Both the position numbers and the translations under genes were made by a program. Shown here one piece after another: positions 1-8,903 of a DNA stretch of 64,000 nucleotides. This DNA is from GCA-2731375 sp964590195 (lineage in GTDB: Bacteria; Pseudomonadota; Alphaproteobacteria; GCA-2731375): positions 1 to 64,000 of the forward strand of contig CAZPWJ010000014.1 of NCBI GenBank assembly GCA_964590195.1, given 5' to 3'. The notes beneath the pieces are model-generated. The model ran no database searches, was not told where the DNA came from, and worked only from the letters and a program-made list of their open reading frames with translations. Each line of letters opens with the position of its first letter. Within the stretch, counting starts at the first letter, position 1.

Positions 1-172
1 ATAATGGACAGATACTAGATGTAGCGGGTGTCTGCGTCAACCGGATAGGCACGATCTAGCCTACCACAGGTCAGCGCTGGGCAAAGCTGACGATGCTCAA
101 TAGGAATAGCATCCGGGACACATCAATTGGACGATGACTTGCTAGAATTTGGCTGCTGACTTCCGCTTTGGG

Positions 173-994
173 TCAAAAACGTTCCAACGCCTCTTGGAAT
201 GCCTGTTTTTCGTCCTCCGGCATGGCGGCGGATTTGCCGGGCCCGGGAAACGTGCCGGCATCCACGTCGCTCTTGAAGGCCTTCAGGGCCAGCAAGCGCT
301 CTTCCCGTATCTTTTGCCGCAGTCCTTTGAGGTCGCCATAGGCTTTGGCATGACGTGGCGGGTTCTCCATGTCGCCGCAAATATCCTCCATGAACAGGAA
401 GATCACGTCGCCGGCGCCGCCGCAGCCGATGGAATAGGTCACGATCGAGGTTTTGGGATTAATCAGTTCAAGCGTTTCCGGCGGCACGAGCTCCACCTCG
501 GCGGCATAGGCGCCAGCGTTCTCCAGATCCTTGAAATCCCGGAGCAAACGCAGCGCTTCCTCGCAAGTCTTGCCGATGGCGCGCAGCCCGCCGACCCACG
601 TCGATTTTCGCGGCACCAATCCGACGTGTCCCTGCACCGGAATGCCTTCGCGCGCCAGCATTTCCACCACGCCCAACCCACGCGGCGTATAGACGGCGTC
701 GGCGCCGGCGCTGACGGCGCGAATGGCCGCCGCCAGAATCTGATCGGGGGTTTCATAGGCATCGAACGCGATGCCGGCGGTGATGAACGTCGTCGGCGCG
801 GCGGACACCACCTCCTCGACTATTGGATCCCAGGCTCTCAATACATCGATGCCGGCTTCAGCGCCCGCGACCGCTTCTTCGGCGTTGTAGGCGGTCGTTT
901 CAGTGAACTGCCGCTTGCCCTTGCCATTGATCATGTCGGCAACGGTAACATTCCGGTCCGTCATCTTGCCACCAAAGGTGAAAATCGTCGGCAT
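173..994 (-). CDS. PanB-like (ketopantoate hydroxymethyltransferase superfamily) protein
   Basis: A 273-residue TIM-barrel type protein. GHVGLVPRKS at residues 122-131 matches the PanB segment GH(L/I)GLTPQ, and VELVP at 167-171 sits where PanB has its catalytic glutamate (LECVP). The metal-site region is only partly kept: AWDPIV at 55-60 lies at the place of the PanB GDSLGM Asp, and the second Asp motif (DLPF/DMPF) is not recognisable. PanB moves a hydroxymethyl group from methylene-tetrahydrofolate to 2-oxoisovalerate in pantothenate synthesis. The divergence and catabolic surroundings, with no panC nearby, make a different 2-oxoacid or phosphonopyruvate-type substrate plausible. The start has GAGGCGAG about 5 bases upstream. 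Confidence 0.7.
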   Translation of the reverse strand: MPTIFTFGGKMTDRNVTVADMINGKGKRQFTETTAYNAEEAVAGAEAGIDVLRAWDPIVEEVVSAAPTTFITAGIAFDAYETPDQILAAAIRAVSAGADAVYTPRGLGVVEMLAREGIPVQGHVGLVPRKSTWVGGLRAIGKTCEEALRLLRDFKDLENAGAYAAEVELVPPETLELINPKTSIVTYSIGCGGAGDVIFLFMEDICGDMENPPRHAKAYGDLKGLRQKIREERLLALKAFKSDVDAGTFPGPGKSAAMPEDEKQAFQEALERF

Positions 995-1086
995 TGGTAT
1001 CTCGCCTCGATAATATTTCTATAGTGTGGGAACTGTCCGGCGCCATTAACACCGATTATCGCAACCTACAATTCTTCCCCTGAACT

Positions 1087-1860
1087 TCAGGTCTCGATTG
1101 GGATTGGTCCCGCGGCCGCTTCAATGGGGCTTAAGGGTTTTCCTTTTAGATCCGATTTCAAATGTTTGGTGCTATAGCCGTTGAAAATATGGCCTATCGG
1201 TCCGCGGTTGAGGTCCGAGGTTCCCAACAGCCAATCGGCAATTGGAAATGTCAGGTTCATATTGACCTCCATCATCAGGCGGTCATTGTGATGCGCCGTG
1301 TGATGGCGGCGGATGGTGTTCACGAACGGGCATAATCTGACAAAGGCATTTTCATCCACATGGCAACAAAAGTGCATGAATTCGTAGATCAGATACATCC
1401 CCGTGGTCGATACCATCAACAGCCAGGCAGCGTTGCTGGTCAGTACGACAGCGACGATGGCGGCACCAACAGCGGACATCAGAATGAAGACGACCAGGGC
1501 ATAGGGTGGAAAAAACGTCACACGCCAATCCTGGTTGTCCCGGAAGCGCATTTCCTGGTCGGTGAAGAATTGATGGTGGTTCAAGGTGTGCCGTTGATAT
1601 ATCGCCCGCAGCCCACGCACGTTCTTGGGCCGGTGCATGATGTGCATATGCAGGAACCATTCGAACATGTTGCAGCCAAGGCCTACGACCGGAATGACCA
1701 GCCATTCCCACCACAGCACGTTCTGGATATTGGCAACGTAGACATACATGGCCGCCAGGCCAATGGCATAGATCACCGCCACATGAGCATAGCCGTTGTA
1801 CCAGCCGGCGATGCGCGATCGATATTCACGGCGAAAGTTTGCTTGTCTTTCCGTCAGCAT
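1087..1860 (-). CDS. Fatty acid hydroxylase / sterol desaturase family membrane protein
   Basis: A 257-residue integral membrane protein with hydrophobic segments near residues 26-45, 52-70, 118-140 and 145-160. It carries the eight-histidine di-iron signature of the family: H71/H76, H91/H95/H96, H163/H167 and H186/H187/H190/H191. Members use O2 to hydroxylate or desaturate membrane lipids, carotenoids or sterol-like molecules in the cytoplasmic membrane. The particular substrate cannot be read from the sequence. The gene is on the same strand as the PhyH dioxygenase upstream, with about 110 bases between them, so it may share its transcript or have its own promoter. Confidence 0.85.
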   Translation of the reverse strand: MLTERQANFRREYRSRIAGWYNGYAHVAVIYAIGLAAMYVYVANIQNVLWWEWLVIPVVGLGCNMFEWFLHMHIMHRPKNVRGLRAIYQRHTLNHHQFFTDQEMRFRDNQDWRVTFFPPYALVVFILMSAVGAAIVAVVLTSNAAWLLMVSTTGMYLIYEFMHFCCHVDENAFVRLCPFVNTIRRHHTAHHNDRLMMEVNMNLTFPIADWLLGTSDLNRGPIGHIFNGYSTKHLKSDLKGKPLSPIEAAAGPIPIET

Positions 1861-1972
1861 CTCGAATTTCCCCCATCCAATAAACGACTACCCCTAGCCG
1901 TCGTCGACATTATAGTACTGATATATCAATCGTACATCATTAATTTGACGCAATCTCAAACGCCATCCACTC

Positions 1973-2863
1973 TCAAGCGCCATCCTCTTCCTGCTGCGCG
2001 GTGAAAATCGAGCCATAGCCGCCCGACCAATCGGGGGGCACCAGGCAGGGCCTGGGATCGTGGCGGGCCCATTTCGCCTTTTCGCCCCGCACCATATGCT
2101 GGTCGTATTTTGAGCGGATCGGATTGAAGGTGTAGCTGAAGGCATCCGCCGCCGCATAAACGTTCAATAGCAAAGGCCGCCCGGCATCCGCCGTGTTCGG
2201 CCTGGAACCATGAATGGTGCGGCAATTGTGAATGGTGACCGAGCCCGCCGGGCCGGGCAGATAGACCGCATTTTCAACCTTCGCCTTGGCCTCGTCGGCG
2301 GGGCTCAGGCAGCCCAACCAGGTGCCATCGTCACCGTATTGATCATACAGGGGACCAGCGTGGCTGCCTGGCACAACGCCAAGCGGTCCTTGCGTATCAT
2401 CGCAGTCATAAAGGTAGGTGCCGACCGTGCAGGGGGAATAGTTGGTATGGGGCCAGAACTGGATGTCCTGATGCCATTTCACCTCTTCGCCGCCCTTGGC
2501 CCATTTGAAGTTGAGTTTCGAATGGTGAAACTTGATGTCCGGCCCGATCAGATCGGCCACCGCATCGACAATCACCGACTGCGAGGCAAAGGCCCAATAG
2601 TCCGGATGATGATCATTGGGCGATGAAAGGCGGCGCAGTCTCGGCGCCTCGGCGCTATGCCCGGCCTCCAGGTCCCATTTCGCATCCGATTGCACAATGC
2701 CGCGGCTTTCCTCGATCTTGCCATCCGTTGCCGCGCGCAGCCGTTGCAGCCAATCCTCGGGAACGATGCTGTCCAGCAGCAGATAACCATTTTCGAAATA
2801 GAATTCGCGTTGCCGTTGCGACAAAACCTTTGGCGCAATAGCTAGAATTTCCTCGTCTGTCAT
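1973..2863 (-). CDS. Phytanoyl-CoA dioxygenase (PhyH) family protein
   Basis: A 296-residue Fe(II)/2-oxoglutarate-dependent oxygenase of the PhyH family. The facial triad is visible as H131-x-D133 in KWHQDIQF and a distal His in IHNCRTIHGSRPN (H218), followed by a basic stretch ending GRP (228-230) that would bind 2-oxoglutarate. GVVPGSHAG at 162-170 is typical of the family. Such enzymes hydroxylate fatty acyl or other small-molecule substrates in the cytoplasm. The start codon overlaps the stop of the small gene upstream by 4 bases, so the two are translationally coupled. The substrate is unknown; the hydroxylase-fold membrane protein downstream may act on the same class of lipid. Confidence 0.88.
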   Translation of the reverse strand: MTDEEILAIAPKVLSQRQREFYFENGYLLLDSIVPEDWLQRLRAATDGKIEESRGIVQSDAKWDLEAGHSAEAPRLRRLSSPNDHHPDYWAFASQSVIVDAVADLIGPDIKFHHSKLNFKWAKGGEEVKWHQDIQFWPHTNYSPCTVGTYLYDCDDTQGPLGVVPGSHAGPLYDQYGDDGTWLGCLSPADEAKAKVENAVYLPGPAGSVTIHNCRTIHGSRPNTADAGRPLLLNVYAAADAFSYTFNPIRSKYDQHMVRGEKAKWARHDPRPCLVPPDWSGGYGSIFTAQQEEDGA

Positions 2864-3168
2864 TGTTCCCCCAATGCCTCCAAGGCCCCCAATGCGGTAT
2901 CGATATCAGCGGAATTCAGCTGCCAGTCATTGTCGAGATTGGCCACGATCAGGCTCATGAAAGCCTGGCCCAGCGCCAACGCCCGATCGTCATCGCCCAA
3001 ATGATCGGCCAATAGCGCCAAAGCCAGCTGCGCGGGTTCCTTGCCTTCATATGTCCATTCGAAACCGCTGTCGGTAAAGCGCTGCAAATCATAACGCGCG
3101 TCCAACGGCTGCCCATCAACGGTTACACTAATGCCGTCTATGGTGCGTGAACCTTGATACGTTTTCAT
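2860..3168 (-). CDS. Small conserved protein, DUF6166-like
   Basis: A 102-residue acidic protein without signal peptide or membrane segment. The central block GFEWTYEGKEPAQLALALL (residues 34-52), then ADHLGDD, resembles from memory the DUF6166 family (GFEWGY...GPAQLALALLADHLG), whose function is not known. The last bases overlap the start of the PhyH gene (2860-2863), so both are probably made from one mRNA with coupled translation. This suggests, without proving, an accessory role for the dioxygenase. RBS-like GGGGAATG precedes the ATG. Domain naming is moderate; the gene itself looks real from coupling and codon use. Confidence 0.7.
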   Translation of the reverse strand: MKTYQGSRTIDGISVTVDGQPLDARYDLQRFTDSGFEWTYEGKEPAQLALALLADHLGDDDRALALGQAFMSLIVANLDNDWQLNSADIDTALGALEALGEQ

Positions 3169-3444
3169 TCCCCATCTCCCAGAGCGGTCCCGCCGCCATC
3201 CTCCAACGTTTCAATAATAAGCCAAAAACCAAACAATGTGCGCCTAAACCGACGTATCAGAGCCAGCGCAGCGCCAGGCTTCGCAAAACATCGCAACGAT
3301 ACTCTCGGTGGAGAAATCGATCTGCGCCGCCTGGTGCCGATAAAATCGAATATCGCACCTGTTACTTGGGACTGTTCCACGAGACTGTGGGTCAGGTCTT
3401 GTTTCCTGCCCTTTTCAAGTGATGATATCGAGTTAATACAACAG

Positions 3445-3840
3445 CTAGGTCGGATGATAGATCCGTCGATATTCGGCGATGGCAACATGGTCGACGGGTA
3501 GATCCAACTGATCGACTTCGTCGAAGCGCAGCCATAGAAGAGCCTCGGCTTCATGATTCTCGATCTCGCCAGACCATTCCTGTACCGCAAAGTAATGCAA
3601 TTTGCGAAACTCCTCCGAGCGGTGCAGCAGAGTGCAGACATAATCGGCCTGGACCGCCGTCACGGCCAGTTCCTCGGCCAATTCGCGATGCAGGGCCGCA
3701 AGCGGGCTCTCCCCAGGCTCCAGATGCCCGCCGGGAATGGCAACGGCGCCTGGGTCCAGCGGTTTGTCCAGCCGGCGTCTTTCGACCAGGAAGCGATCGC
3801 CATCAACCAGAATAAAGCCGGCGCATTCCAGTATTTCCAT
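3445..3840 (-). CDS. Nudix hydrolase
   Basis: A 131-residue Nudix-fold protein. The Nudix box runs from G38 to V60: GGHLEPGESP then REL-x-EEL, matching GX5EX7REUXEE with Ala in place of the usual final Gly. These enzymes use Mg2+ to hydrolyse nucleoside diphosphates linked to another group. A longer frame opens at 3882, but it overlaps the SDR gene. Starting at 3840 (MEILECAGF) leaves 13 bases after the SDR stop and a GGAAG element, so that start is preferred. It is the last gene of the LLM-NIPSNAP-SDR-Nudix run. The substrate is not evident. Confidence 0.83.
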   Translation of the reverse strand: MEILECAGFILVDGDRFLVERRRLDKPLDPGAVAIPGGHLEPGESPLAALHRELAEELAVTAVQADYVCTLLHRSEEFRKLHYFAVQEWSGEIENHEAEALLWLRFDEVDQLDLPVDHVAIAEYRRIYHPT

Positions 3841-3853
3841 GTTGCTTCCGATC

Positions 3854-4618
3854 CTAGCCGACGGAAACCGTCCGCCCGCCATCGATTACCAGCGAGGTAC
3901 CGGTGACATAGCCGCTGGCATCGGAACCCAGATACAGCACCGCGTAACCGATTTCTCTGGGATCGCCCAGACGGCCCACGGGCGTCTGGCTGATCGCCGC
4001 TTGTTTCTGCTCCGGCGTAAAGGCATCCGCCAAGGTGGTATCGAACAGGCCGGGCAGTATGGTGTTGACGCGCACGCCGCGTTCGCCGAATTCCAGGGCG
4101 AACGAGCGCGTCATGCCGTCCAGCGATGCCTTGAAGGTGGAATACAGCGCCAGATTCACTGTCGAATGCCGCGCCGCCGTCGACGAGATATTGATAATGC
4201 TGCCACCGTCGTTTTCCGCCATCAGCTTCACCGCCGCCACGGACATCTGCCAATAGCCGCCGATGTTCACATCCAGCGCTTTGCGCAAAAGGCCAGGGTC
4301 TGTATCCAGAATGGTGCGCCAGGGGCTGAGCACGGCATTGTTGACCAGAATATCCAGGCGGCCATGGCTTTCTCGCAGATGCGCGAACATGGCGTCGATA
4401 TCATCGTCATGGCCAATGTTGCAGGCCTTGCCCTCGGCGGACAGGCCAAGTTCGCGGAACTCGGCAGCCACCGCATCGCAGGCATCCTGCTTGCGGCTGG
4501 AAATCACCACATGGGCGCCGTGTTCGGCCAGTACCTGCGCCGTGGCCCGGCCCAGGCCCATGGACGAGCCGGTCACCAGAGCCACCCGGCCCGTTAAGTC
4601 AAAAATCTCGCGCGGCAT
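3854..4618 (-). CDS. Short-chain dehydrogenase/reductase (SDR)
   Basis: A 254-residue classical SDR. The cofactor motif TGSSMGLG is at 16-23, NNAVLS at 93-98 and the active-site pair Y159-x3-K163 (YSTFK) with Ser near 145. The Arg/Lys after the second beta strand (SSRK at 40-43) favours NADP(H). The C-terminus ends with the usual TSLVIDGGRT region. SDRs of this type oxidise secondary alcohols or reduce carbonyls, often as 3-oxoacyl-type reductases or glucose dehydrogenase-like enzymes; the substrate is not predictable. It follows the NIPSNAP gene by 34 bases and precedes the Nudix gene by 13 bases, so an operon is likely. Confidence 0.9.
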   Translation of the reverse strand: MPREIFDLTGRVALVTGSSMGLGRATAQVLAEHGAHVVISSRKQDACDAVAAEFRELGLSAEGKACNIGHDDDIDAMFAHLRESHGRLDILVNNAVLSPWRTILDTDPGLLRKALDVNIGGYWQMSVAAVKLMAENDGGSIINISSTAARHSTVNLALYSTFKASLDGMTRSFALEFGERGVRVNTILPGLFDTTLADAFTPEQKQAAISQTPVGRLGDPREIGYAVLYLGSDASGYVTGTSLVIDGGRTVSVG

Positions 4619-4652
4619 CGCTTAGGCTCCTCATACAAACGCAAACTCGGAA

Positions 4653-4982
4653 TCAGGGGTGCGGTCCCCAGGGCGCCTCGTTAAGCAACTGCACATTTTG
4701 CGTGCTAACTAGCGGGCGAATCTTGCCGGCAAAATGCATGAAGTCATCATCCGCGAAAAGCCGGGCCCAAAAATCACGCCGGTCCGCATCATCATCGAAC
4801 CGCCACAAATGGATAAGTTGATGCAGGCCACCGGTATCGGAGGTGAAATAGCCCACCAGCTTGGCATCGAAGCCGCCTGCCTCGATCGCCGGCCAGCCGA
4901 ATTCCTTGTAGACCTTCACTGCTTCACCCATTTGGCCCACATAGACCTGATAGGTGCGCATTTCATATAAAGCCATCGTCAT
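4653..4982 (-). CDS. NIPSNAP family protein
   Basis: A 109-residue protein of the NIPSNAP dimeric alpha/beta-barrel family. It opens with YEMRTYQVYVGQ, has HQLIHLWRFDDDADR in the middle (about residues 54-68) and FMHFAGKIRPL later, the usual landmarks. Bacterial NIPSNAPs are small cytoplasmic proteins found in catabolic operons, with no general enzymatic role established. Here it starts 6 bases after the LLM oxidoreductase and is followed by the SDR, so it probably belongs to that pathway. An AGGAGAATGAC element precedes the ATG. Confidence 0.85.
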   Translation of the reverse strand: MTMALYEMRTYQVYVGQMGEAVKVYKEFGWPAIEAGGFDAKLVGYFTSDTGGLHQLIHLWRFDDDADRRDFWARLFADDDFMHFAGKIRPLVSTQNVQLLNEAPWGPHP

Positions 4983-4988
4983 TCTCCT

Positions 4989-5828
4989 CTACTTGGTTAC
5001 TAAGGGTGCGTAATCGTCCAGCAGTCGCAGAACTTCATCGCGCGGCGCTGACGGCAGGCCCAGGATAGCCCGGGTCACGCCGGCCTCGGCATAGCTGGCC
5101 AGTTCGCCGGCATCAGCGGGGGCGCCAAAGACGCTGACCGAGATTTGTGAGGCATCGCGCCCGGCCTCATCGGCGATTTTTTTCAACCGCGCCATGTTCT
5201 CAGCGGCGTCAAAGCCATGCCGCGCACGCGGTAGCCAGCCGTCACAATAATCCACCACCCGGCGCAGGGTATAATCCGTCTCACCGCCCATGATCACCGG
5301 CGGGTGCGGCGTCTGCACCGGTTTTGGATGCGCCCAGGAAGCATCGAAATTGACGAATTCGCCATGATAGGCGGCATCTTCCTCGGTCCACAGCGCCTTC
5401 ATGGCCAGGACCTGATCCTTGATCTGGGCAAAACGAGTTTTGTATTCGACGCCGTGGTCGTTCATTTCCTCCACATTCCAGCCGCCGCCAATGCCAAATA
5501 TAAAGCGCCCGTTGGACATCATATCCAGGCTGGCCACGTTCTTGGCGGTAACGATGGCCTCGCGCTGGGCCAACAGGCAGATGCCCGTGCCCAGTTTCAG
5601 GTTCTTGGTCACCGCGCCGGCATAGGCCAAGGCGACGAAGGGATCGTGGGTATGCCAATAATCACTGGGCAGATCGGCGCCGCCGGGCCAGGGCGAAATA
5701 CGCGAAGCCGGGATATGGGTATGTTCGGGCAGGAACAGGGATTCAAAGCCCCGCTCTTCCATGGCCACGGCCAGTTCGTCCATGCGGATGGTGTAGTCCG
5801 TCGCGAATATCAAGGCGCCTACATGCAT
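4989..5828 (-). CDS. LLM-class flavin-dependent oxidoreductase
   Basis: A 279-residue luciferase-like (LLM) TIM-barrel protein close to the TIGR03619-type F420-dependent group. Diagnostic stretches are FLPEHTHIP near residues 32-40, GTGICLLAQR near 104, the glycine-rich FGIGGGWN near 135 and PPVIMGGE near 200. Members use reduced F420 or FMN to oxidise or reduce small organic substrates; the cofactor cannot be settled here. It is first in the minus-strand run LLM-NIPSNAP-SDR-Nudix and is divergent from the FAH hydrolase across 160 bases, which should hold both promoters. A GAGGGGATGCC element sits just before the ATG. Confidence 0.88.
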   Translation of the reverse strand: MHVGALIFATDYTIRMDELAVAMEERGFESLFLPEHTHIPASRISPWPGGADLPSDYWHTHDPFVALAYAGAVTKNLKLGTGICLLAQREAIVTAKNVASLDMMSNGRFIFGIGGGWNVEEMNDHGVEYKTRFAQIKDQVLAMKALWTEEDAAYHGEFVNFDASWAHPKPVQTPHPPVIMGGETDYTLRRVVDYCDGWLPRARHGFDAAENMARLKKIADEAGRDASQISVSVFGAPADAGELASYAEAGVTRAILGLPSAPRDEVLRLLDDYAPLVTK

Positions 5829-5988
5829 GGCATCCCCTCCTCTTTGTGCTGAATTGAGGCGCCATTAGAACCAACGGGCCGGGCTCTGTCTAGCGCCATC
5901 ATGCGTTTGCGGAAAAGCTGGTAACAGCGTAAGTTGCCGGCCAATATTTTCAGAACAGGCAACCGTATCAAGAGGACGGATCGAGACC

Positions 5989-6846
5989 ATGCGCATCGCA
6001 ACCATTAATCACAACGGCACTCCCACCCTGGCAGTCCGCCGGGGCGACAATTATGTTGATCTGTCCAAGGCGGCGCCGGATTTGCCGCGGGACATGATCG
6101 GCCTGCTAACGGCGGGCGCCCTTGACCAGGCAGACAAGGCGGCCCAGGCGGCCGGCGACGAAGCCCTGATCCCCGCCGCCGGTGTGAGCTACCTGCCGCC
6201 CGTGCCGAACCCGCCGAAGATCCCCTGCTGCGGCCTGAACTACCGCGACCACGCCATCGAAACCAACATGCCGATCCCCGATTACCCCATTATCTTCATG
6301 CGCTCGGCCACTTCGCTGGCGGCCCATGGCGCGCCCATGATCCTGCCCAAGGCGGCCTCGGACTACGACTACGAGGCGGAGCTGGCGGTGGTAATCGGCA
6401 AGGCCGGGCGCCATATATCCGAGGCCAATGCCCTTTCGCACGTGGCCGGTTATTCCTGCTTCAACGATGGTTCCATCCGCAGCTATCAATTCAAGGCGCC
6501 GCAATGGACCCTGGGCAAGAATTTCGATGCCTCTGGCGGCTTCGGTCCGGAACTGGTAACCCCTGACGAACTGCCCAACGGCGTCGGCGATCTGCGAATC
6601 CAGTGCCGCCTGAACGGCGAGACTCTGCAAGATTCGACGACCAAACAACACATCTTTGATGTCCCCAGGGTCATTGAAGTGCTTTCGGAAGTGATGACCC
6701 TGGAAGTGGGCGACGTCATCATCATGGGCACTCCGCCGGGCGTCGGTTCCGCGCGGACGCCGAACGTCTGGATGAAGGACGGCGACGTCTGCGAGATCGA
6801 GATCGAAGGCATTGGCATTCTGTCGAACCCCATCGTCGCTGAATAA
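5989..6846 (+). CDS. Fumarylacetoacetate hydrolase (FAH) family protein
   Basis: A 285-residue FAH-superfamily protein. KIPCCGLNYRDHAIE (about residues 75-89) is the substrate/metal loop, DYEAELAVVIGK (125-136) holds the metal-binding Glu pair, and IIMGTPPGVGSARTP (about 244-258) is the C-terminal signature. The family includes 2-hydroxyhepta-diene-dioate isomerase/decarboxylase, acylpyruvate hydrolase and oxaloacetate decarboxylase, so a role late in aromatic or 2-oxoacid breakdown is likely. Twenty bases separate it from the BenE-type permease, suggesting uptake and catabolism of one compound. A GAGACC element precedes the ATG. Confidence 0.88.
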   Translation: MRIATINHNGTPTLAVRRGDNYVDLSKAAPDLPRDMIGLLTAGALDQADKAAQAAGDEALIPAAGVSYLPPVPNPPKIPCCGLNYRDHAIETNMPIPDYPIIFMRSATSLAAHGAPMILPKAASDYDYEAELAVVIGKAGRHISEANALSHVAGYSCFNDGSIRSYQFKAPQWTLGKNFDASGGFGPELVTPDELPNGVGDLRIQCRLNGETLQDSTTKQHIFDVPRVIEVLSEVMTLEVGDVIIMGTPPGVGSARTPNVWMKDGDVCEIEIEGIGILSNPIVAE

Positions 6847-6866
6847 GCAAAACCATACCGGCAGCC

Positions 6867-8078
6867 ATGGCTATTCTGGAGCCGCCGCCGCGCCCCTTGC
6901 CGGGGCTGAAGGAATGCCTAGCGGGCGTTGACCGGCACAATCTGGTCAACGCCCTGGTGGCCTGGCTGTTCGCCATCTCGGGCCCGGTGGTGATCATTCT
7001 GGCGGTGGGCCGCCAGGGTGGTCTGAGCCCTGGGGATCTTAGTTCCTGGGTCTTCGCCGCCTTCGGCTTCGGCGGCACGCTGACCATGGCGTATTCCTAT
7101 CTGTTCCGCCAACCCATCGCCATTATGTGGACCATCCCCGGCGCCGTGCTGGTCGGCGGCGCGCTGCCGCATCTGACCTTTGCCGAGGTGATCGGCGCCT
7201 ATCTGGTCTGCGGCGTGCTGTTGGCATTCCTGGGCGTCACCGGCCTTGTGCGCAAGATCATGGCGGCGATCCCCATGCCCATCGTCATGGCCATGGTGGC
7301 GGGCGTCTTCCTGCCCTTTGGCCTGAACATCATCAATGCCTTTGACGAGGCCACGCTGATGGCCATTGTCATGGTCGCCGCCTTTGCCATTCCCACGGCG
7401 CTCCCCAGCCTGGGCAGGGTGCTGCCGCCGGTGCTCTGCGCCCTGGCCGCCGGCACCGCGGTGATAATTTTCTCGGGCCAAATGACCGGCGTCGAGATCC
7501 CGCCCCTGGCCATCGCCGAGCCGATTGTCTACACCCCCGTATTCTCGCTGCGGGCCTTGGGTGAATTGGTCGTGCCCCTGGCGGTGACGGTGATCGCGGC
7601 GCAGAACGCCCAGGGCTTCGTGATCCTGCGCCAGGCCGGCTTCGAGCCGCCGGAAAACAGCCTGACCGTGACCTGCGGCCTGGGCAGCCTGCTGTTCGGC
7701 ATTTTTGGTTCGGTACCAACCTGTGTCACCGGCCCGGCGAATGCCATCCTGAACACCTCCGGCGCCAAGGAACGGCGCTATATGGCGGGCGTGCTGTTCG
7801 GTCTGTTCGCCATTGGCTTCGGGCTGTTTTCACCCTTCACCACCGGCCTGGGCCTGGTGCTGCCGGCGGTCTTCATCAACATGCTGGGCGGCCTAGCCAT
7901 GCTGGGCGTTCTACAGAGCGCCTTTACCACTGCCTTTGGCGGACCGCATGCGCTGGGCGCCCTGGTCAGTTTTCTGGTTACCCTGTCGGGCGTCGCCATC
8001 CTGAATGTCGGCGCGCCGTTCTGGGGCCTGGTTTTCGGTTATGCGGCCACCTTGCTTTTGAACCGTGGAAAGAATTAG
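6867..8078 (+). CDS. benE: BenE-type benzoate/H+ symporter family permease
   Basis: A 403-residue polytopic membrane protein with about 12 hydrophobic segments. It matches the BenE family of the nucleobase-cation-symporter-like fold. Useful landmarks are MWTIPGAVLVGGALPH (about residues 88-103), AIPMPIVMAMVAGVFLPFG (134-152) and GSVPTCVTGPANAIL (about 287-301). BenE imports benzoate with protons, but members with unknown substrates are common, so benzoate is not certain. It lies directly downstream of an FAH-family hydrolase. Its 3' end overlaps the convergent enoyl-CoA hydratase gene by 4 bases. Confidence 0.83.
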   Translation: MAILEPPPRPLPGLKECLAGVDRHNLVNALVAWLFAISGPVVIILAVGRQGGLSPGDLSSWVFAAFGFGGTLTMAYSYLFRQPIAIMWTIPGAVLVGGALPHLTFAEVIGAYLVCGVLLAFLGVTGLVRKIMAAIPMPIVMAMVAGVFLPFGLNIINAFDEATLMAIVMVAAFAIPTALPSLGRVLPPVLCALAAGTAVIIFSGQMTGVEIPPLAIAEPIVYTPVFSLRALGELVVPLAVTVIAAQNAQGFVILRQAGFEPPENSLTVTCGLGSLLFGIFGSVPTCVTGPANAILNTSGAKERRYMAGVLFGLFAIGFGLFSPFTTGLGLVLPAVFINMLGGLAMLGVLQSAFTTAFGGPHALGALVSFLVTLSGVAILNVGAPFWGLVFGYAATLLLNRGKN

Positions 8079-8890
8079 CGACCCACGAAACGCCCGTCGC
8101 GTTTTTCCTTGAATGACAGCATACCCTCGGCGAAGTCCTCGGTGGCGCGCAGCCGGGTTACCGTAGCCGGCAAATCCGCCGCCGCCGCCGGGATACCTTC
8201 CAGCATCGCGGTGCGGGCCGAGGCCATGGTCGCCTGCACAGCCAGGGGCGCTTGCGCGGCGATGCGTTCGGCGATTTGCATGCCCTTGTCGAACTGTTCA
8301 CCCGGTGCCACAACTTCTTGCACAAAGCCCATGCGGTAGGCGGTCTCGGCATCGAACTCCTCGCCGGTCAAAAGGTAACGCATGGCGTTGCCCCAACCGG
8401 CCCGCTCGACCATCTGAAAGGTGCCGCCGGCAAAGGGCAGCACGCCCCTGGCGACCTCGATCTGGCCAAAGCGGGTGTCCGATGCCGCCACGACGATATC
8501 GGCGGCCAGCATCAATTCCACCCCGATGGTGAAGCAAACGCCCTGCACGGCGACGACCAGGGGTTTGGTTCGCCGGATGGCGCCCATGTTGCAGGGGTTG
8601 ACCACGCCATCGGGAAAAATATTGAAATTCAGATCAACCAGATTGAGGTCGGCGCCAGCGGCGAAGTGTTTGCCTTCGCCATAAAGCAGCGCGCAACGGG
8701 CGCCGTCGTCGTCCTCGTAGGCCTGATAGGCCGCTGCCAGTTCATCGAACATATTGGGGCTGAAGCCGTTGAATTTCTCGGGCCGGTCGATGCCCATGAT
8801 GAAAACGTCGCCCTCTCTGCGGCTGACGATACGTCCAGGCGCGCCGCCTCCTCTGCCCTTCTTATTGTCGGCGTTCATGGCTTCCTCCAC
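8075..8890 (-). CDS. Enoyl-CoA hydratase/isomerase (crotonase) family protein
   Basis: A 271-residue crotonase-fold protein. The oxyanion-hole segments are GKHFAAGADLNLV (about residues 71-83) and the GVCFTIGVELMLAADIVVAA region (about 117-136). The glutamates of a classic hydratase are not clearly placed, so isomerase, hydrolase or other crotonase chemistry is possible. It acts on a CoA thioester in the cytoplasm. It sits 13 bases downstream of the Rieske oxygenase gene on the same strand, so the two are probably co-transcribed. The N-terminus has a short basic linker (NKKGRGGGAPGR) before the fold begins. It converges on the BenE gene with a 4-base overlap. Confidence 0.87.
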   Translation of the reverse strand: MEEAMNADNKKGRGGGAPGRIVSRREGDVFIMGIDRPEKFNGFSPNMFDELAAAYQAYEDDDGARCALLYGEGKHFAAGADLNLVDLNFNIFPDGVVNPCNMGAIRRTKPLVVAVQGVCFTIGVELMLAADIVVAASDTRFGQIEVARGVLPFAGGTFQMVERAGWGNAMRYLLTGEEFDAETAYRMGFVQEVVAPGEQFDKGMQIAERIAAQAPLAVQATMASARTAMLEGIPAAAADLPATVTRLRATEDFAEGMLSFKEKRDGRFVGR

Positions 8891-8903
8891 TATTTTCGCA
8901 ATA

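Noticed and set aside
1..172. Possible partial gene at the window start
   Set aside because: No frame with coding character or motif; it appears intergenic.
149..1024. 291-residue plus-strand frame
   Set aside because: Antisense to the PanB-like gene; low-complexity, Arg/His-rich text without family signature.
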